From: JAMHWF01 sp035911095
GTDB taxonomy: Bacteria > Pseudomonadota > Gammaproteobacteria > Burkholderiales > Burkholderiaceae_C
Length of the DNA stretch: 64,000 nucleotides
Assembly: GCA_035911095.1 (NCBI GenBank)
Contig: JAMHWF010000072.1
Span: forward strand, 1-64,000
Direction of reading: 5' to 3'
Positions 14,954-23,250 of this stretch are shown piece by piece. The notes beneath the pieces are model-generated. The model was not told the DNA's origin and did not search any database. It saw only the letters and a program-made list of their open reading frames with translations. The stretch's first letter is position 1. Every line of letters begins with the position of its first letter. The position numbers and the translations under genes are program-made.

Positions 14954-17002
14954 ATGTCCTACAGCACAGAGCAGATCCGCAACCTGGCCCTCGCGGGCCA
15001 TCCCGGCGCCGGCAAGACGACGCTGTTCGAGGCGCTGCTGGCGGCCGGCGGCACGATCGTCTCGGCCGGCACGGTCGAGCGCGGCACCACGGTGTCGGAC
15101 CACGACCCGATCGAGAAGGAGCGCGGTCATTCGCTCGACGCCGCGATCGCCAGCACCGACCACGCCGGCATCCACGTCAACCTGATCGACACGCCCGGGT
15201 ACCCCGACTTCCGCGGCCCGGCGCTCGCCGCGCTGGCGGCGGTCGAGACGGCGGTGGTCGTGGTCGACGCGGATGCCGGCGTCGGCTACGGCACGCGCCG
15301 CATGATGGGACGCGCCCAGGCGCGTCGGCTGTGCCGGCTGGTCGTCGTCAGCCGCATCGACCGCGAGGGCGCCGACTGTGCGCGCGTGATGGCCCAGCTG
15401 CGCGAGGAATTCGGCCCCGAGCTGCTGGCGCTGAACCTGCCGGCCGACGGGGGCGCCCGCGTCGTCGACTGCTTCGGCCAGCGCGAGGGCACGTCCGACC
15501 TCGGCCCGGTCGCCGAATGGCACCAGAAGATCATCGACCAGGTGGTCGAGGTCAACGAGACGGTGATGGACCACTTCCTCGAGCTCGGCGAGGAGGGGCT
15601 CAGCGGCCAGGAGCTGCACGACGCCTTCGAGCAGTGCCTGCGCGAGGGGCACCTGGTGCCGGTGTGCTTCGTTTCCGCCCGCACCGGCGTCGGCGTGCGC
15701 GAACTGCTCGACATTGCCGAGCGCCTGCTGCCGCACCCGGGTGAGGCCAACCCGCCCCCTTTTGTCAAGGGGCGCGGCGCGGAGGCGGTGCCGATCGAAT
15801 CGAAGCCCGACCCGGCCGCGCACGTGATCGCCGACGTGTTCCGCATCGTCCACGACCCTTTCGTCGGCAAGCTCGGCGTCTTCCGCGTCTACCAGGGCAC
15901 GGTACGCAAGGACACGCAGCTCTTCGTCGACGACGGCAGCAAGCCGTTCAAGGTCGCCCACCTGTACCGGCTGCACGGCAAGGAGAACGTCGAGATCGTG
16001 CAGGCCGTGCCGGGTGACATCGCCGCGGTGGCGAAGGTCGACGAGCTGCACTTCGACGCCGTGCTGCACGACAGCCACGACGAGGACCAGATCCACCTCG
16101 CGCCGATCGACTTCCCGAAGCCGATGTTCGGCCTCGCGATCGAGGCAGCCAGCAAGGGGCAGGAGCAGAAGCTCGCCAACGCGCTGCACAAGCAGAGCGA
16201 CGAGGACCCGTGCTTCGTCGTCGACCACAGCGGCGAGACCAACGAGACGGTGATCCACGGCCAGTCCGACCTGCACCTGCGCGTGGTGCTGCAGCGGCTG
16301 AAGGACCGGCATGGTGTCGACGTGACGACGCGCCCGCCGCGCATCGCCTACCGCGAGACGATCGGCGCGAATGCCGAAGGGCATCACCGCCACAAGAAGC
16401 AGAGCGGCGGCGCCGGCCAGTTCGGCGAGGTCTACCTGCGTGTGGAGCCGCTGGCGCGCGGCGCGGGCTTCGAGTTCGTCGACGAGGTCAAGGGCGGCAC
16501 GATCCCGGGCCAGTTCCTGCCGGCGGTCGAGAAGGGCGTGCGCCAGGTGCTGAAGAGCGGCGCGGTGGCTGGCTACCCGATGCAGGACGTGCGCGTGGTC
16601 GTCTACGACGGCAAGCACCACTCGGTCGACAGCAAGGAAGTGGCCTTCGTCGCCGCCGGGCGCAAGGCTTTCCTCGACGCGGTCGCGAAGGCGCAGGGGC
16701 AGGTGCTGGAGCCGATCGTCGACCTCGAGGTGCGCGTGCCGGAAGAGCACATGGCCGGCATCAGCGGCGGGCTGGCGGCCAAGCGCGCGCGCATCAGCGG
16801 CACCGCGAGCGAGCATGGCGGCGAGGTGGTCGTGAAGGCGCAGGTGCCGCTGTCGGAGCTCGAGGGCTACGCGGCCGAGTTGAAGTCGATCACCTCCGGG
16901 CGCGGCCGCCACACGATGGACTTCAGCCACTACGAGCCGGTGCCGCCGGGGGTGCAGCGGCGGCTCGTCGAGGCCTGGCGGCCGGGGGCGGACGATGACT
17001 GA
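14954..17002 (+). CDS. Elongation factor G-like GTPase (FusA2/TetM-related)
   Basis: The 682-residue protein has all EF-G domains. The GTPase shows P-loop GHPGAGKTT (residues 14-22) and G3 DTPGYPDF. The second domain is the beta barrel (VFRIVHDPFVGKLGVFRVYQG). Domain IV carries QSGGAGQFGEVYLRVEP, and domain V LEPIVDLEVRVPEEHMAGISGGLAAKR (read in parts). Compared with canonical EF-G, switch I reads EKERGHSLDAAI instead of ERGITI, and the G4 motif is VSRIDREG instead of NKxD. These changes are typical of the second, EF-G-like paralogue seen in many bacteria, whose ribosomal role is unclear. The ATG at 14954 was chosen because the fold starts at once; the upstream in-frame residues look random. 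No translation genes flank it, another difference from the str-operon fusA. Confidence 0.85.
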   Translation: MSYSTEQIRNLALAGHPGAGKTTLFEALLAAGGTIVSAGTVERGTTVSDHDPIEKERGHSLDAAIASTDHAGIHVNLIDTPGYPDFRGPALAALAAVETAVVVVDADAGVGYGTRRMMGRAQARRLCRLVVVSRIDREGADCARVMAQLREEFGPELLALNLPADGGARVVDCFGQREGTSDLGPVAEWHQKIIDQVVEVNETVMDHFLELGEEGLSGQELHDAFEQCLREGHLVPVCFVSARTGVGVRELLDIAERLLPHPGEANPPPFVKGRGAEAVPIESKPDPAAHVIADVFRIVHDPFVGKLGVFRVYQGTVRKDTQLFVDDGSKPFKVAHLYRLHGKENVEIVQAVPGDIAAVAKVDELHFDAVLHDSHDEDQIHLAPIDFPKPMFGLAIEAASKGQEQKLANALHKQSDEDPCFVVDHSGETNETVIHGQSDLHLRVVLQRLKDRHGVDVTTRPPRIAYRETIGANAEGHHRHKKQSGGAGQFGEVYLRVEPLARGAGFEFVDEVKGGTIPGQFLPAVEKGVRQVLKSGAVAGYPMQDVRVVVYDGKHHSVDSKEVAFVAAGRKAFLDAVAKAQGQVLEPIVDLEVRVPEEHMAGISGGLAAKRARISGTASEHGGEVVVKAQVPLSELEGYAAELKSITSGRGRHTMDFSHYEPVPPGVQRRLVEAWRPGADDD

Positions 17003-17166
17003 GGCGGGCGGCTGATCCGGGCTGGGGCGCCGGCTCGATCGAACCCTGCTGCGCTCTGGCCAGCGTGGTCCTGCCGCGCTAGCATCCGCGCTCGCGCTGA
17101 CCCATCGGCAGGCGTTGTCTTCCTGCTCGCGGCCCGGCGCGACGCCAAGAGCCCAGGAGGACCCTC

Positions 17167-17685
17167 ATGCCGCCGCCCCTCGCCAACACGCACTGGCTCG
17201 CCTGTGCGGCCGTCGCTCTCCTCATCCCGGCCGGCGCGCTCGCCGCCGGCGCCAGGGCCGCCGCCGCCGGCATGCCGGTTGACGCGAAGAGCCTCGAGCG
17301 CGGCCGCTACATCGTCCAGATCACCGGCTGCAACGACTGCCACACCGCCGGCTACGCGCAGAGCGGCGGCGTGACGCCCGAGGCCGGCTGGCTGACCGGA
17401 GATTCGCTTGGCTTCCGCGGCGCCTGGGGCACGACCTACCCGACCAACCTGCGCCGCTACTTCGCCGACCTCACCGAGGAGCAATGGGTGCAGCGCGCCC
17501 GCACGCTCACCGCGCGGCCGCCGATGCCGTGGTTCTCGGTGCGCCAGCTCGACGAGGCCGATTTGCGTGCGATGTACGGTTTCATCAGGCACCTGGGGCC
17601 CGGCGGCGACGCGGCGCCGGACTTCGTGCCGCCGGACGCAGAGCCGAAGCCGCCGTTCATCCAGTACCCGATGCCGCCGAAGTAG
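17167..17685 (+). CDS. Monohaem c-type cytochrome, exported
   Basis: The 172-residue protein has an N-terminal signal peptide (hydrophobic stretch about residues 10-27, Ala-rich cleavage region) and one haem-binding motif CNDCH at about residues 56-60. A possible distal Met ligand is in RPPMPWF. The tail is Pro-rich (EPKPPFIQYPMPPK). This matches small periplasmic cytochromes c that pass electrons to terminal enzymes. The ribosome-binding site AGGAGG lies at 17155-17160. No partner dehydrogenase or oxidase is adjacent, so the redox partner is unknown. Confidence 0.82.
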   Translation: MPPPLANTHWLACAAVALLIPAGALAAGARAAAAGMPVDAKSLERGRYIVQITGCNDCHTAGYAQSGGVTPEAGWLTGDSLGFRGAWGTTYPTNLRRYFADLTEEQWVQRARTLTARPPMPWFSVRQLDEADLRAMYGFIRHLGPGGDAAPDFVPPDAEPKPPFIQYPMPPK

Positions 17686-17758
17686 GGCGGCCGGTCAGTC
17701 GTGGCGGGTGGGGTGGTCGGCCGCTCTCGCGGGCAGCGCCCGATCCGGCGCTCGGCGC

Positions 17759-18016
17759 TCAGCCCTTGCTGGCAGCCAGCTTCGCGCGTTGCAACGTCGT
17801 GCGCTCGGGCACCCGGTGCGTGCGCGTCTCGGCGCTGTAGCGCCAGCCGGGCAGGGCGCGCGCCACCTCGGCGGCGTCGGCCGGGGCGGCCTCGACGAGC
17901 ATGGTGCCGACCGCGGCGCGCAGCACGGTGGCGCCCTTTTCGCGGGCGGTTTTCTTCGCGACCGTCAGCGACTTCGGGTCGAGGCACTGCGAGTTGTAGA
18001 AGACGAAGCGGTCCAT
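17759..18016 (-). CDS. Small subtilase-propeptide-like (I9-type) protein
   Basis: The 85-residue protein resembles the inhibitor-I9/subtilisin propeptide fold. The central GATVLRAAVGTMLVEAAPADA reads like the two core strands and helix start of that fold, and the short tail after GWRYSAETRTHRVP could insert into a protease active site. It has no signal peptide. The ATG at 18014-18016 lies 7 bases after the stop of a subtilase gene on the same strand, so the two are almost surely cotranscribed and translationally coupled. The likely role is a separate chaperone or inhibitor of that protease. The I9 assignment is by eye and needs a profile search. Confidence 0.6.
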   Translation of the reverse strand: MDRFVFYNSQCLDPKSLTVAKKTAREKGATVLRAAVGTMLVEAAPADAAEVARALPGWRYSAETRTHRVPERTTLQRAKLAASKG

Positions 18017-18023
18017 CACCGGA

Positions 18024-19589
18024 TTATCGGGCCAGACCCTTGCCTTGCAAGCGGGCGGCCAGGCCCAGGTCCTCGGCGTGGCCGAGCGCCAGCTGCACGA
18101 TGGCCGCCGCACGGGCGGCATCGCGTGGCATGCGCTGCACCGGGCTGGCTGCCAGGCGGCGCGCGAGCACGCCGGTGGCGATCGGGGTGGCCATCGAGGT
18201 GCCCGACATCGCGCCCCAGCGGTCGCCGAAGATCGTCGACACCACGGCGACGCCCGGCGCCGTCAGCGCCACCTTGGCGCCGTGGTTCGAGAAGCTGGCG
18301 AGGAAGCTGCGCCGCTTGTCGAGCGCCTTGCCGAAGGCCTTGCCGAGCGTCCAGTCGAAGAAGCTGCCGGCCGGCCAGCTGTTCTCGAGCCCGATCGCCG
18401 AGACGGCCAGCGCCTTCGGATAGCGCGCCGGGTAGTCGACCTGGCCTTTGCCGTCGTTGCCGGTGGCCGCCAGGCAGACGCAGCCCAGGTTCCAGGCCAG
18501 CTCGATCGCGTCGAGGATGCTGCCTTCGGCGTCGCCGCCGCCGATGCTCAGGTTGATCAGGTCGCAGCCGTCGACCGCGGCCTGCTTGATGGCCGCGCTG
18601 ATCGCGAAGGTCGACGCGTAGTCGTCGCCCGACTCGAAGATGCGGTAGGCGTAGAGCTGCACCGCCGGCGCCTCGCCACGTCGCGCGCCCGGCGCCGAGG
18701 CGGCTGCCGCGATGACGCCCGCGACGTGGCTGCCGTGGCCCACCTCGTCGCGCAGCCGGCGCGGCGATTCGTTCTCGGTGGTGTTGCGCCCGCCGGCCAC
18801 GGCCAGCGCCTCGTGCGGGCCGACGCCGGTGTCGACGACGCCGACCTTGACGCCCTTGCCGGCGCCGGCCGCCGCCTTGCCGTAGACCATCGTCCGCACG
18901 TCGCGGGCGCGGGCGTCGATCGCCGGCACCTCGACCGTGAGGCCTGCCGGCGCCACCTCGACCTGCGTCAGCGCGAGCGGCCAGCCGCCGTGCAGCGGCT
19001 CGACGTAGACCGCCTCGGCCCGCGTCAGCTTGCGGCTCAGCTGCAGCCGCACCCGGCCTCGGCGGTCGGTGATGCCGTCGACGCCGATGCCGCGCGCTTC
19101 GTCGAGCATCACCGTGACGCGCGCGTCGGCCAGCGGCGCGCGGTCGGGCGTGTCGAGCCGCACCGTCACCGGCCAGGCGAACACGTTGCCGCTCGCGATG
19201 CGCGGCGCCTTCAGTCCGGCGTCGAGCTTCAGCCAGGGCCGCGCCGGGCGCTCCAGCCGGTACCACTGCTCGACGTAGACCTTGGTGCCCGCGGGTGTGC
19301 GCGCCTCGATGTCCGCGACCGAGGCGCGGGGCGCGGCGACGAGCAGCGCACCGTCGACCGGCGAGCGGTTGACGACCTTCAGGCCCTTGGGCGGCGCCAG
19401 CCGTTCCGGGTCGCGTCCCGCCGCGCCGCGCGACCGCGGGCCGCGCAGGCGCCCGCCCGCTGTTGTCAGCGCGCCCAGCGGCTCGAGCCCGCGCCGCGCC
19501 GAGCGTGCCCGGGCGTCGCCCGGCGGCGTGTCGGGCACGACGATGAAGCGCCGGGGTCGCTGGCTGGGGTTCTTCTTCTTCTGGGGCAT
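18024..19589 (-). CDS. S8-family subtilisin-like serine protease, no signal peptide
   Basis: The 521-residue protein has the subtilase triad: Asp in VKVGVVDTGVG, His in GHGSHVAGVIA and Ser in GTSMATPIATGVLA. The oxyanion Asn is in AATGNDGKG. The catalytic domain spans about residues 265-520. The first 130 residues are basic, then propeptide-like (VVNRSPVDGALLVAAPRASVADIEA). The next 130, before the catalytic domain, look like a separate beta-rich domain. There is no export signal, so it may act in the cytoplasm or leave by another route. The gene directly downstream encodes a small propeptide-like protein. The start ATG at 19587-19589 begins MPQKKKNPSQRPRR. Confidence 0.88.
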   Translation of the reverse strand: MPQKKKNPSQRPRRFIVVPDTPPGDARARSARRGLEPLGALTTAGGRLRGPRSRGAAGRDPERLAPPKGLKVVNRSPVDGALLVAAPRASVADIEARTPAGTKVYVEQWYRLERPARPWLKLDAGLKAPRIASGNVFAWPVTVRLDTPDRAPLADARVTVMLDEARGIGVDGITDRRGRVRLQLSRKLTRAEAVYVEPLHGGWPLALTQVEVAPAGLTVEVPAIDARARDVRTMVYGKAAAGAGKGVKVGVVDTGVGPHEALAVAGGRNTTENESPRRLRDEVGHGSHVAGVIAAAASAPGARRGEAPAVQLYAYRIFESGDDYASTFAISAAIKQAAVDGCDLINLSIGGGDAEGSILDAIELAWNLGCVCLAATGNDGKGQVDYPARYPKALAVSAIGLENSWPAGSFFDWTLGKAFGKALDKRRSFLASFSNHGAKVALTAPGVAVVSTIFGDRWGAMSGTSMATPIATGVLARRLAASPVQRMPRDAARAAAIVQLALGHAEDLGLAARLQGKGLAR

Positions 19590-19754
19590 GGTGGCGTGCT
19601 CGCTCGGACGGGGTCGACGGTATAGCGCATCCGTCGTTCGGCCGGCCCTCGGTCGCTGCCGGCTTCAGGTCGTCAGCGGCACGCGAGGCAAGACACGACA
19701 GGGGCAGTCAGCATGCCGCGACTTCCGCCGGCGGCGCCCTGCGTACGGTGCTTG

Positions 19755-20084
19755 TCAGTTCGCGCTGTCGCGCCGCAGCCCCGCGGCCAGCAGGCCCAGC
19801 CAGCGCGGCCGCCAGCTCAGCGTGAAGGCGACCACCAGCGCCGCCGCCGCGAGCGCCATGATCCACACCAGCGAGGCCATCGACGCGTGGTCGACGCGCA
19901 GGCACAGCCACAGCGAGGCGACGAGCGCCGCCGCGCCACCGATGCGCAGCGCGATCACGGTGCCGCGGCTCGCCGGCACCGGGCCGACGGCATCGCGCCA
20001 GTGCCCTTCCATCGCCAGCGCGAGCCAGCCGAAGCCGGCGATGCAGGCGGCGAGGGCGCCGATCAGGAGCAGGGCGTCAGGCAC
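19755..20084 (-). CDS. DUF3325 family membrane protein
   Basis: The 109-residue protein has an N-terminal transmembrane helix (DALLLIGALAACIAGFGWLALAM) and two more helices near the C-terminus. It matches the DUF3325 family that accompanies PepSY/DUF3649 genes in iron-uptake loci. It starts with GTG at 20082-20084 and overlaps the stop codon of the upstream PepSY gene, so it is translationally coupled to it. The exact role is not known. Confidence 0.75.
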   Translation of the reverse strand: MPDALLLIGALAACIAGFGWLALAMEGHWRDAVGPVPASRGTVIALRIGGAAALVASLWLCLRVDHASMASLVWIMALAAAALVVAFTLSWRPRWLGLLAAGLRRDSAN

Positions 20085-21756
20085 GGGCCACCTCCCCGCT
20101 GCCCGCCGGCAGCGGCCTGGCGTCCGGCCGCGGGCCTGCGAGCGCTGCGCGCCGGCGCACGCGCTGCTCGGCGACGAGCGCGAGCAGCGAGCCGGCGAGG
20201 ATCGTCAGGTCGACGCCCGCCACCGGCCAGTAGTGGCCGATCGTGTGCAGCAGGTGGTCCCCGGTGGTGAGCCAGTTGAGCAGCACCGCGGCGAAGCCAA
20301 GCGCGGCCACGGCGCGGCACTGTTCGGCCCAGGCCGGTGCGATCGCCGCCTGCAGCACCGGCGCGCTGCGCCACCAGGCGTGCAGCCCGGCCAGCAGCCA
20401 GGCGCCGAAGAAGATCCGCACCTCCCAGTCGCCGCGGCCGGTCAGGGTGACCGGCAGCAGGCGGTTCGCGACCAGCATCGCCAGGGTCGCGATCAGCGTG
20501 CCGGTCACCGTCGCGACGGCCAGCGCGTCGACCCAGCGCGCGCCGGTCAGGCCCTGCTTGGCGTGCTGGCGCTTGCGCTTCTCGACGAAGAAGACGAAGC
20601 CGGTGGCGATGCACACGCAGCCGGCCAGCCCGCCGACGAAGTACAGCCAGCGCAGCAGCCAGTGGCGGAAGTGCTGCAGGTGCAGGCCGGCGATGAAATC
20701 ACCGACGTTCTCGACCGCCGACGGCGGCGGGTTCTCGCGCAGCACGCGCCCGGTCGTCCCTTCGAAGTGGATGCCCTCGCCGGTGAGCGCGACGCGGTCG
20801 GTGCCGGCGCGGTAGACGCTGACGCTGGCGTTCGCGTCGCCGGGGAAGTTGACGCGCAGGAAGCCCACCTCGCCGGCCATGCCGCGCGCCGCCCAGCGGC
20901 GCTGCGCCTCGGCGACCATCGCATCGACCGAAGCCATCGGCGCGGCCACGCCCGCGGGCTCGTCCGCGATGCCGCGTTCGGCCTGCTCGGCCTTCTCGTG
21001 CGCTTCGTCGAGCGGCTTGAACATCGTCTCCGTCACCGGCAGGTAGATGCCGGCGAAGATGACGAGCCCCGACAGCGCGAACATGAAGTGGAAGGGCAGC
21101 GCCACCACGCCGGTCAGGTTGTGCAGGTCGAGCGTGCTGCGCTGGGTGTGCTTCTTCGGGCGGAAGGTGAAGAACTCGCGGAAGATCTTGCGGTGCATCA
21201 CGACGCCGCTGACCAGCGCGGCCAGCATCACCAGCGCCGCCAGGCCGACGATCCAGTAGCCCAGGTCGAGCCAGCGGATGTGCAGCATGTAGTGCATCGG
21301 GTAGAAGAAGCGGCTGCCGATCTTCAGCGCGTCTTCCGAGATCGCGCGGCCGTCGCGCGGGTCGATCGTCACGTGGCCGTGGACGTGGTCGTCGGGGTCG
21401 ATCGCGTTCGGCAGCTCGAAGCTCTTGAACACGTTGAGCACCGGGTCGCGGTGCGTCGTGTAGGCGCTCCAGTCCATCATCTGCCAGGTCGTCGGCAGTG
21501 GGCCGTTGACGCGGCTCGGGGCGTCGGCCACGTCCTCCGGGTCGGGCTGGATGCGGCTCACCACGTCGTTCAGCAGGTGGTCGACCGAGGGCATCGGCTG
21601 CGCCGCGAAGCGCGACTCGGGGATCGCCCAGCGGTCGATCTCGCGGTCGAACACCGACAGCGAGCCGAAGAAGAAGATCACCACCAGCACGAAGCCGAGC
21701 ACCAGGCCGAACCAGGTGTGCAGCCAGGTCATCGACAGGCGGAAGGTCTGGAACAT
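20077..21756 (-). CDS. PepSY-associated transmembrane protein (PiuB/FoxB-like), probable iron-siderophore processing
   Basis: The 559-residue inner-membrane protein has an N-terminal helix (WLHTWFGLVLGFVLVVIFFFGSLSVFD), a large periplasmic domain, and several helices from about residue 185 onward. These include GYWIVGLAALVMLAALVSGVV and FVGGLAGCVCIATGFVFFVEKRKR. The motif HNLTGVVALPFHFMFALSGL carries the conserved histidines of the PepSY_TM family. Members are thought to reduce or process ferri-siderophores at the inner membrane. It sits between DUF3649 and DUF3325 genes, with a Fur-box-like site upstream of the set, which supports an iron role. No TonB receptor is adjacent; one lies about 27 kb away at 48559. 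Confidence 0.85.
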   Translation of the reverse strand: MFQTFRLSMTWLHTWFGLVLGFVLVVIFFFGSLSVFDREIDRWAIPESRFAAQPMPSVDHLLNDVVSRIQPDPEDVADAPSRVNGPLPTTWQMMDWSAYTTHRDPVLNVFKSFELPNAIDPDDHVHGHVTIDPRDGRAISEDALKIGSRFFYPMHYMLHIRWLDLGYWIVGLAALVMLAALVSGVVMHRKIFREFFTFRPKKHTQRSTLDLHNLTGVVALPFHFMFALSGLVIFAGIYLPVTETMFKPLDEAHEKAEQAERGIADEPAGVAAPMASVDAMVAEAQRRWAARGMAGEVGFLRVNFPGDANASVSVYRAGTDRVALTGEGIHFEGTTGRVLRENPPPSAVENVGDFIAGLHLQHFRHWLLRWLYFVGGLAGCVCIATGFVFFVEKRKRQHAKQGLTGARWVDALAVATVTGTLIATLAMLVANRLLPVTLTGRGDWEVRIFFGAWLLAGLHAWWRSAPVLQAAIAPAWAEQCRAVAALGFAAVLLNWLTTGDHLLHTIGHYWPVAGVDLTILAGSLLALVAEQRVRRRAALAGPRPDARPLPAGSGEVARA

Positions 21757-21791
21757 CGTCGTTCTCCGTCGTTCTCTACGCCGCGCGCCGT

Positions 21792-22091
21792 TCAGTGCAG
21801 CGTGCGCCCGAGCGCCCAGGCGGCGGCCGTCATCGCCGCGCCGCCGCCGGCCAGCACGATCCAGACCCGCGCCAGGCTCTGCGCCGCGAAGGCCCAGAGG
21901 AACACCACCAGGAACACCAGGAAGGCCAGCAGGTAGACGAGCGTGTGCGCGTCGTCGAAGGCCATGCCCGCGGCGATCCCCAGCACGAGGCCGAGCGCCG
22001 TGAAGCCCCAGGTGAAGGCGTAGCCGCCGAGCAGGCTGGCCGCGACGCGGGAGACGATGTGAGCGGTGCTGCTGGAGGCGGTGGCGGCCAT
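21792..22091 (-). CDS. DUF3649 family small membrane protein, first gene of the iron operon
   Basis: The 99-residue protein has three predicted transmembrane helices (LLGGYAFTWGFTALGLVLGIAAGMAF, TLVYLLAFLVFLVVFLWAF, IVLAGGGAAMTAAAWALG) and matches DUF3649, a family found beside PepSY-type iron proteins. Its ATG at 22089-22091 is the first start after a Fur-box-like site. The PepSY gene follows 35 bases after its stop. Function beyond the iron association is unknown. Confidence 0.75.
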   Translation of the reverse strand: MAATASSSTAHIVSRVAASLLGGYAFTWGFTALGLVLGIAAGMAFDDAHTLVYLLAFLVFLVVFLWAFAAQSLARVWIVLAGGGAAMTAAAWALGRTLH

Positions 22092-22162
22092 GCGGACGTG
22101 TCGAGGGGCTGCAAGGCGGCGCGCGGCGGACCGCCTCGCCGCCCTGGCGGTCGACTGTGAAC

Positions 22163-22181
22163 GATAATCGGTCGCATTATG
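22163..22181 (-). promoter_or_regulatory. Fur-box-like site upstream of DUF3649-PepSY-DUF3325
   Basis: GATAAT at 22163-22168 and CATTAT at 22175-22180 form the two outer hexamers of the classical 19-bp Fur box (GATAAT-N6-CATTATC), with a degenerate middle. The site is about 75 bases upstream of the first gene of an operon with iron-uptake families. It therefore probably represses the operon when iron is plentiful. Confidence 0.5.
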
Positions 22182-22183
22182 CC

Positions 22184-22213
22184 GCGACGCGACGCGACGC
22201 GACGCGACGCGAC
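22184..22213. repeat. Pentanucleotide microsatellite (GCGAC)6
   Basis: Six perfect tandem copies of GCGAC lie directly beside the Fur-box-like site, between the iron operon and the corA stop codon. The tract is intergenic. Slippage would change promoter spacing on the minus strand without touching a reading frame. Confidence 0.85.
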
Positions 22214-22238
22214 CGCCCTGCCCGCCGCCGCCGCAGCG

Positions 22239-23204
22239 CTACAGCCAGCCGACGCGCCGGAAGCGCCAGTACAGCAACGCTGCCGCGGCGACGATCACCG
22301 TGAGCGCCAGCGGGTAGCCGTAGGTCCACTTCAGCTCGGGCATGTGCTCGAAGTTCATGCCCCAGATGCCGGCCAGCGCGGTGGAGACGGCGAAGATCGC
22401 CGCCCAGGCCGCGAGCTGCTTGGTGGTTTCCGACTCCTCGATCGTCACCATCGAGAGGTTCACCTGGATCGCGGTGGCGATCGTGTCGCGGATCGCGTCG
22501 ACCGCGCCGTTGATGCGTGCGAGGTGGTCGTTGACGTCGCGGAAGTACTCCTGCGTGTGCGCGCAGACCGCCGGCACGCGCCCGCCGTGCAGCTTGGCCA
22601 GCACCTCGAGCAGCGGCGCGACCGCGTGGCGCAGCACGGTGGCGCGGCGCTTCAGCGCGTACAGGCGCCGGATGTTGGCCTGCGCCGCGCCCGGCTCGAA
22701 GATCTGCGCCTCGATGTCGTCGAGCTCGGTCTCGATCTCGTCGAGCAGCGGGAAGTAGCGGTCGACCACCGCGTCCATCAGCGCGTAGAAGACGAAGCCC
22801 GCGCCGTGGCGCAGCAGCTCGGGCTCGCGCTCGCAGCGCTCGCGCACGCCGAGGAAGCTCTGCTGGCTGTGCTGGCGCACCGACAGCACGAAGTTGCGCC
22901 CGACAAACACCGACACCTCGCCGATGCGCCACTCGCCGCGGTCGGGCTCGATCAGCTTCATCACGGTGAAGAGGGTGTCGCCGTACTCCTCGATCTTCGG
23001 TCGCTGGTGGCCCACGCAGGCGTCCTCGACCGCCAGTTCATGCAGGTCGAACTTGTCCTGCATCGCCGTCAGCTCGTCCTCGCTCGGGTCGCGCAGCGCG
23101 ACCCAGACGAAGCAGCCCTGGCGGTGCACGTAGCTGGCGATCTCGTCGACCTTGATGTCGGCGAGCTTGCGGCCGTCCTGGTAGGCGACGCAGTTGATCA
23201 GCAT
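22239..23204 (-). CDS. corA: Magnesium/cobalt transporter CorA
   Basis: The 321-residue protein has the length and architecture of CorA. A cytoplasmic N-terminal domain (with ELAVEDACVGHQRPKIEEYGDTLF) is followed by a long stalk helix, and two C-terminal helices carry the diagnostic GMNFEHMPEL motif after the first. It forms a pentameric Mg2+ channel in the inner membrane. The ATG at 23202-23204 starts MLINCVAYQDGRKL; upstream in-frame residues are rejected because they look random. It is transcribed away from the AbrB-type permease gene with a 46-base gap, so the two could share a transcript. Confidence 0.92.
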   Translation of the reverse strand: MLINCVAYQDGRKLADIKVDEIASYVHRQGCFVWVALRDPSEDELTAMQDKFDLHELAVEDACVGHQRPKIEEYGDTLFTVMKLIEPDRGEWRIGEVSVFVGRNFVLSVRQHSQQSFLGVRERCEREPELLRHGAGFVFYALMDAVVDRYFPLLDEIETELDDIEAQIFEPGAAQANIRRLYALKRRATVLRHAVAPLLEVLAKLHGGRVPAVCAHTQEYFRDVNDHLARINGAVDAIRDTIATAIQVNLSMVTIEESETTKQLAAWAAIFAVSTALAGIWGMNFEHMPELKWTYGYPLALTVIVAAAALLYWRFRRVGWL

Positions 23205-23250
23205 GGGCAGGCTCCTGGTCTCGTTCGGGCGGGTTCGGGTCGCGATCGTG

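Noticed and set aside
18018..18025. CCCGATAA on the minus strand between the subtilase and the small I9-like gene, resembling a sigma-28 -10 element
   Set aside because: No TCAAG or TAAAG box occurs 11 bases upstream, and the two genes are translationally coupled.
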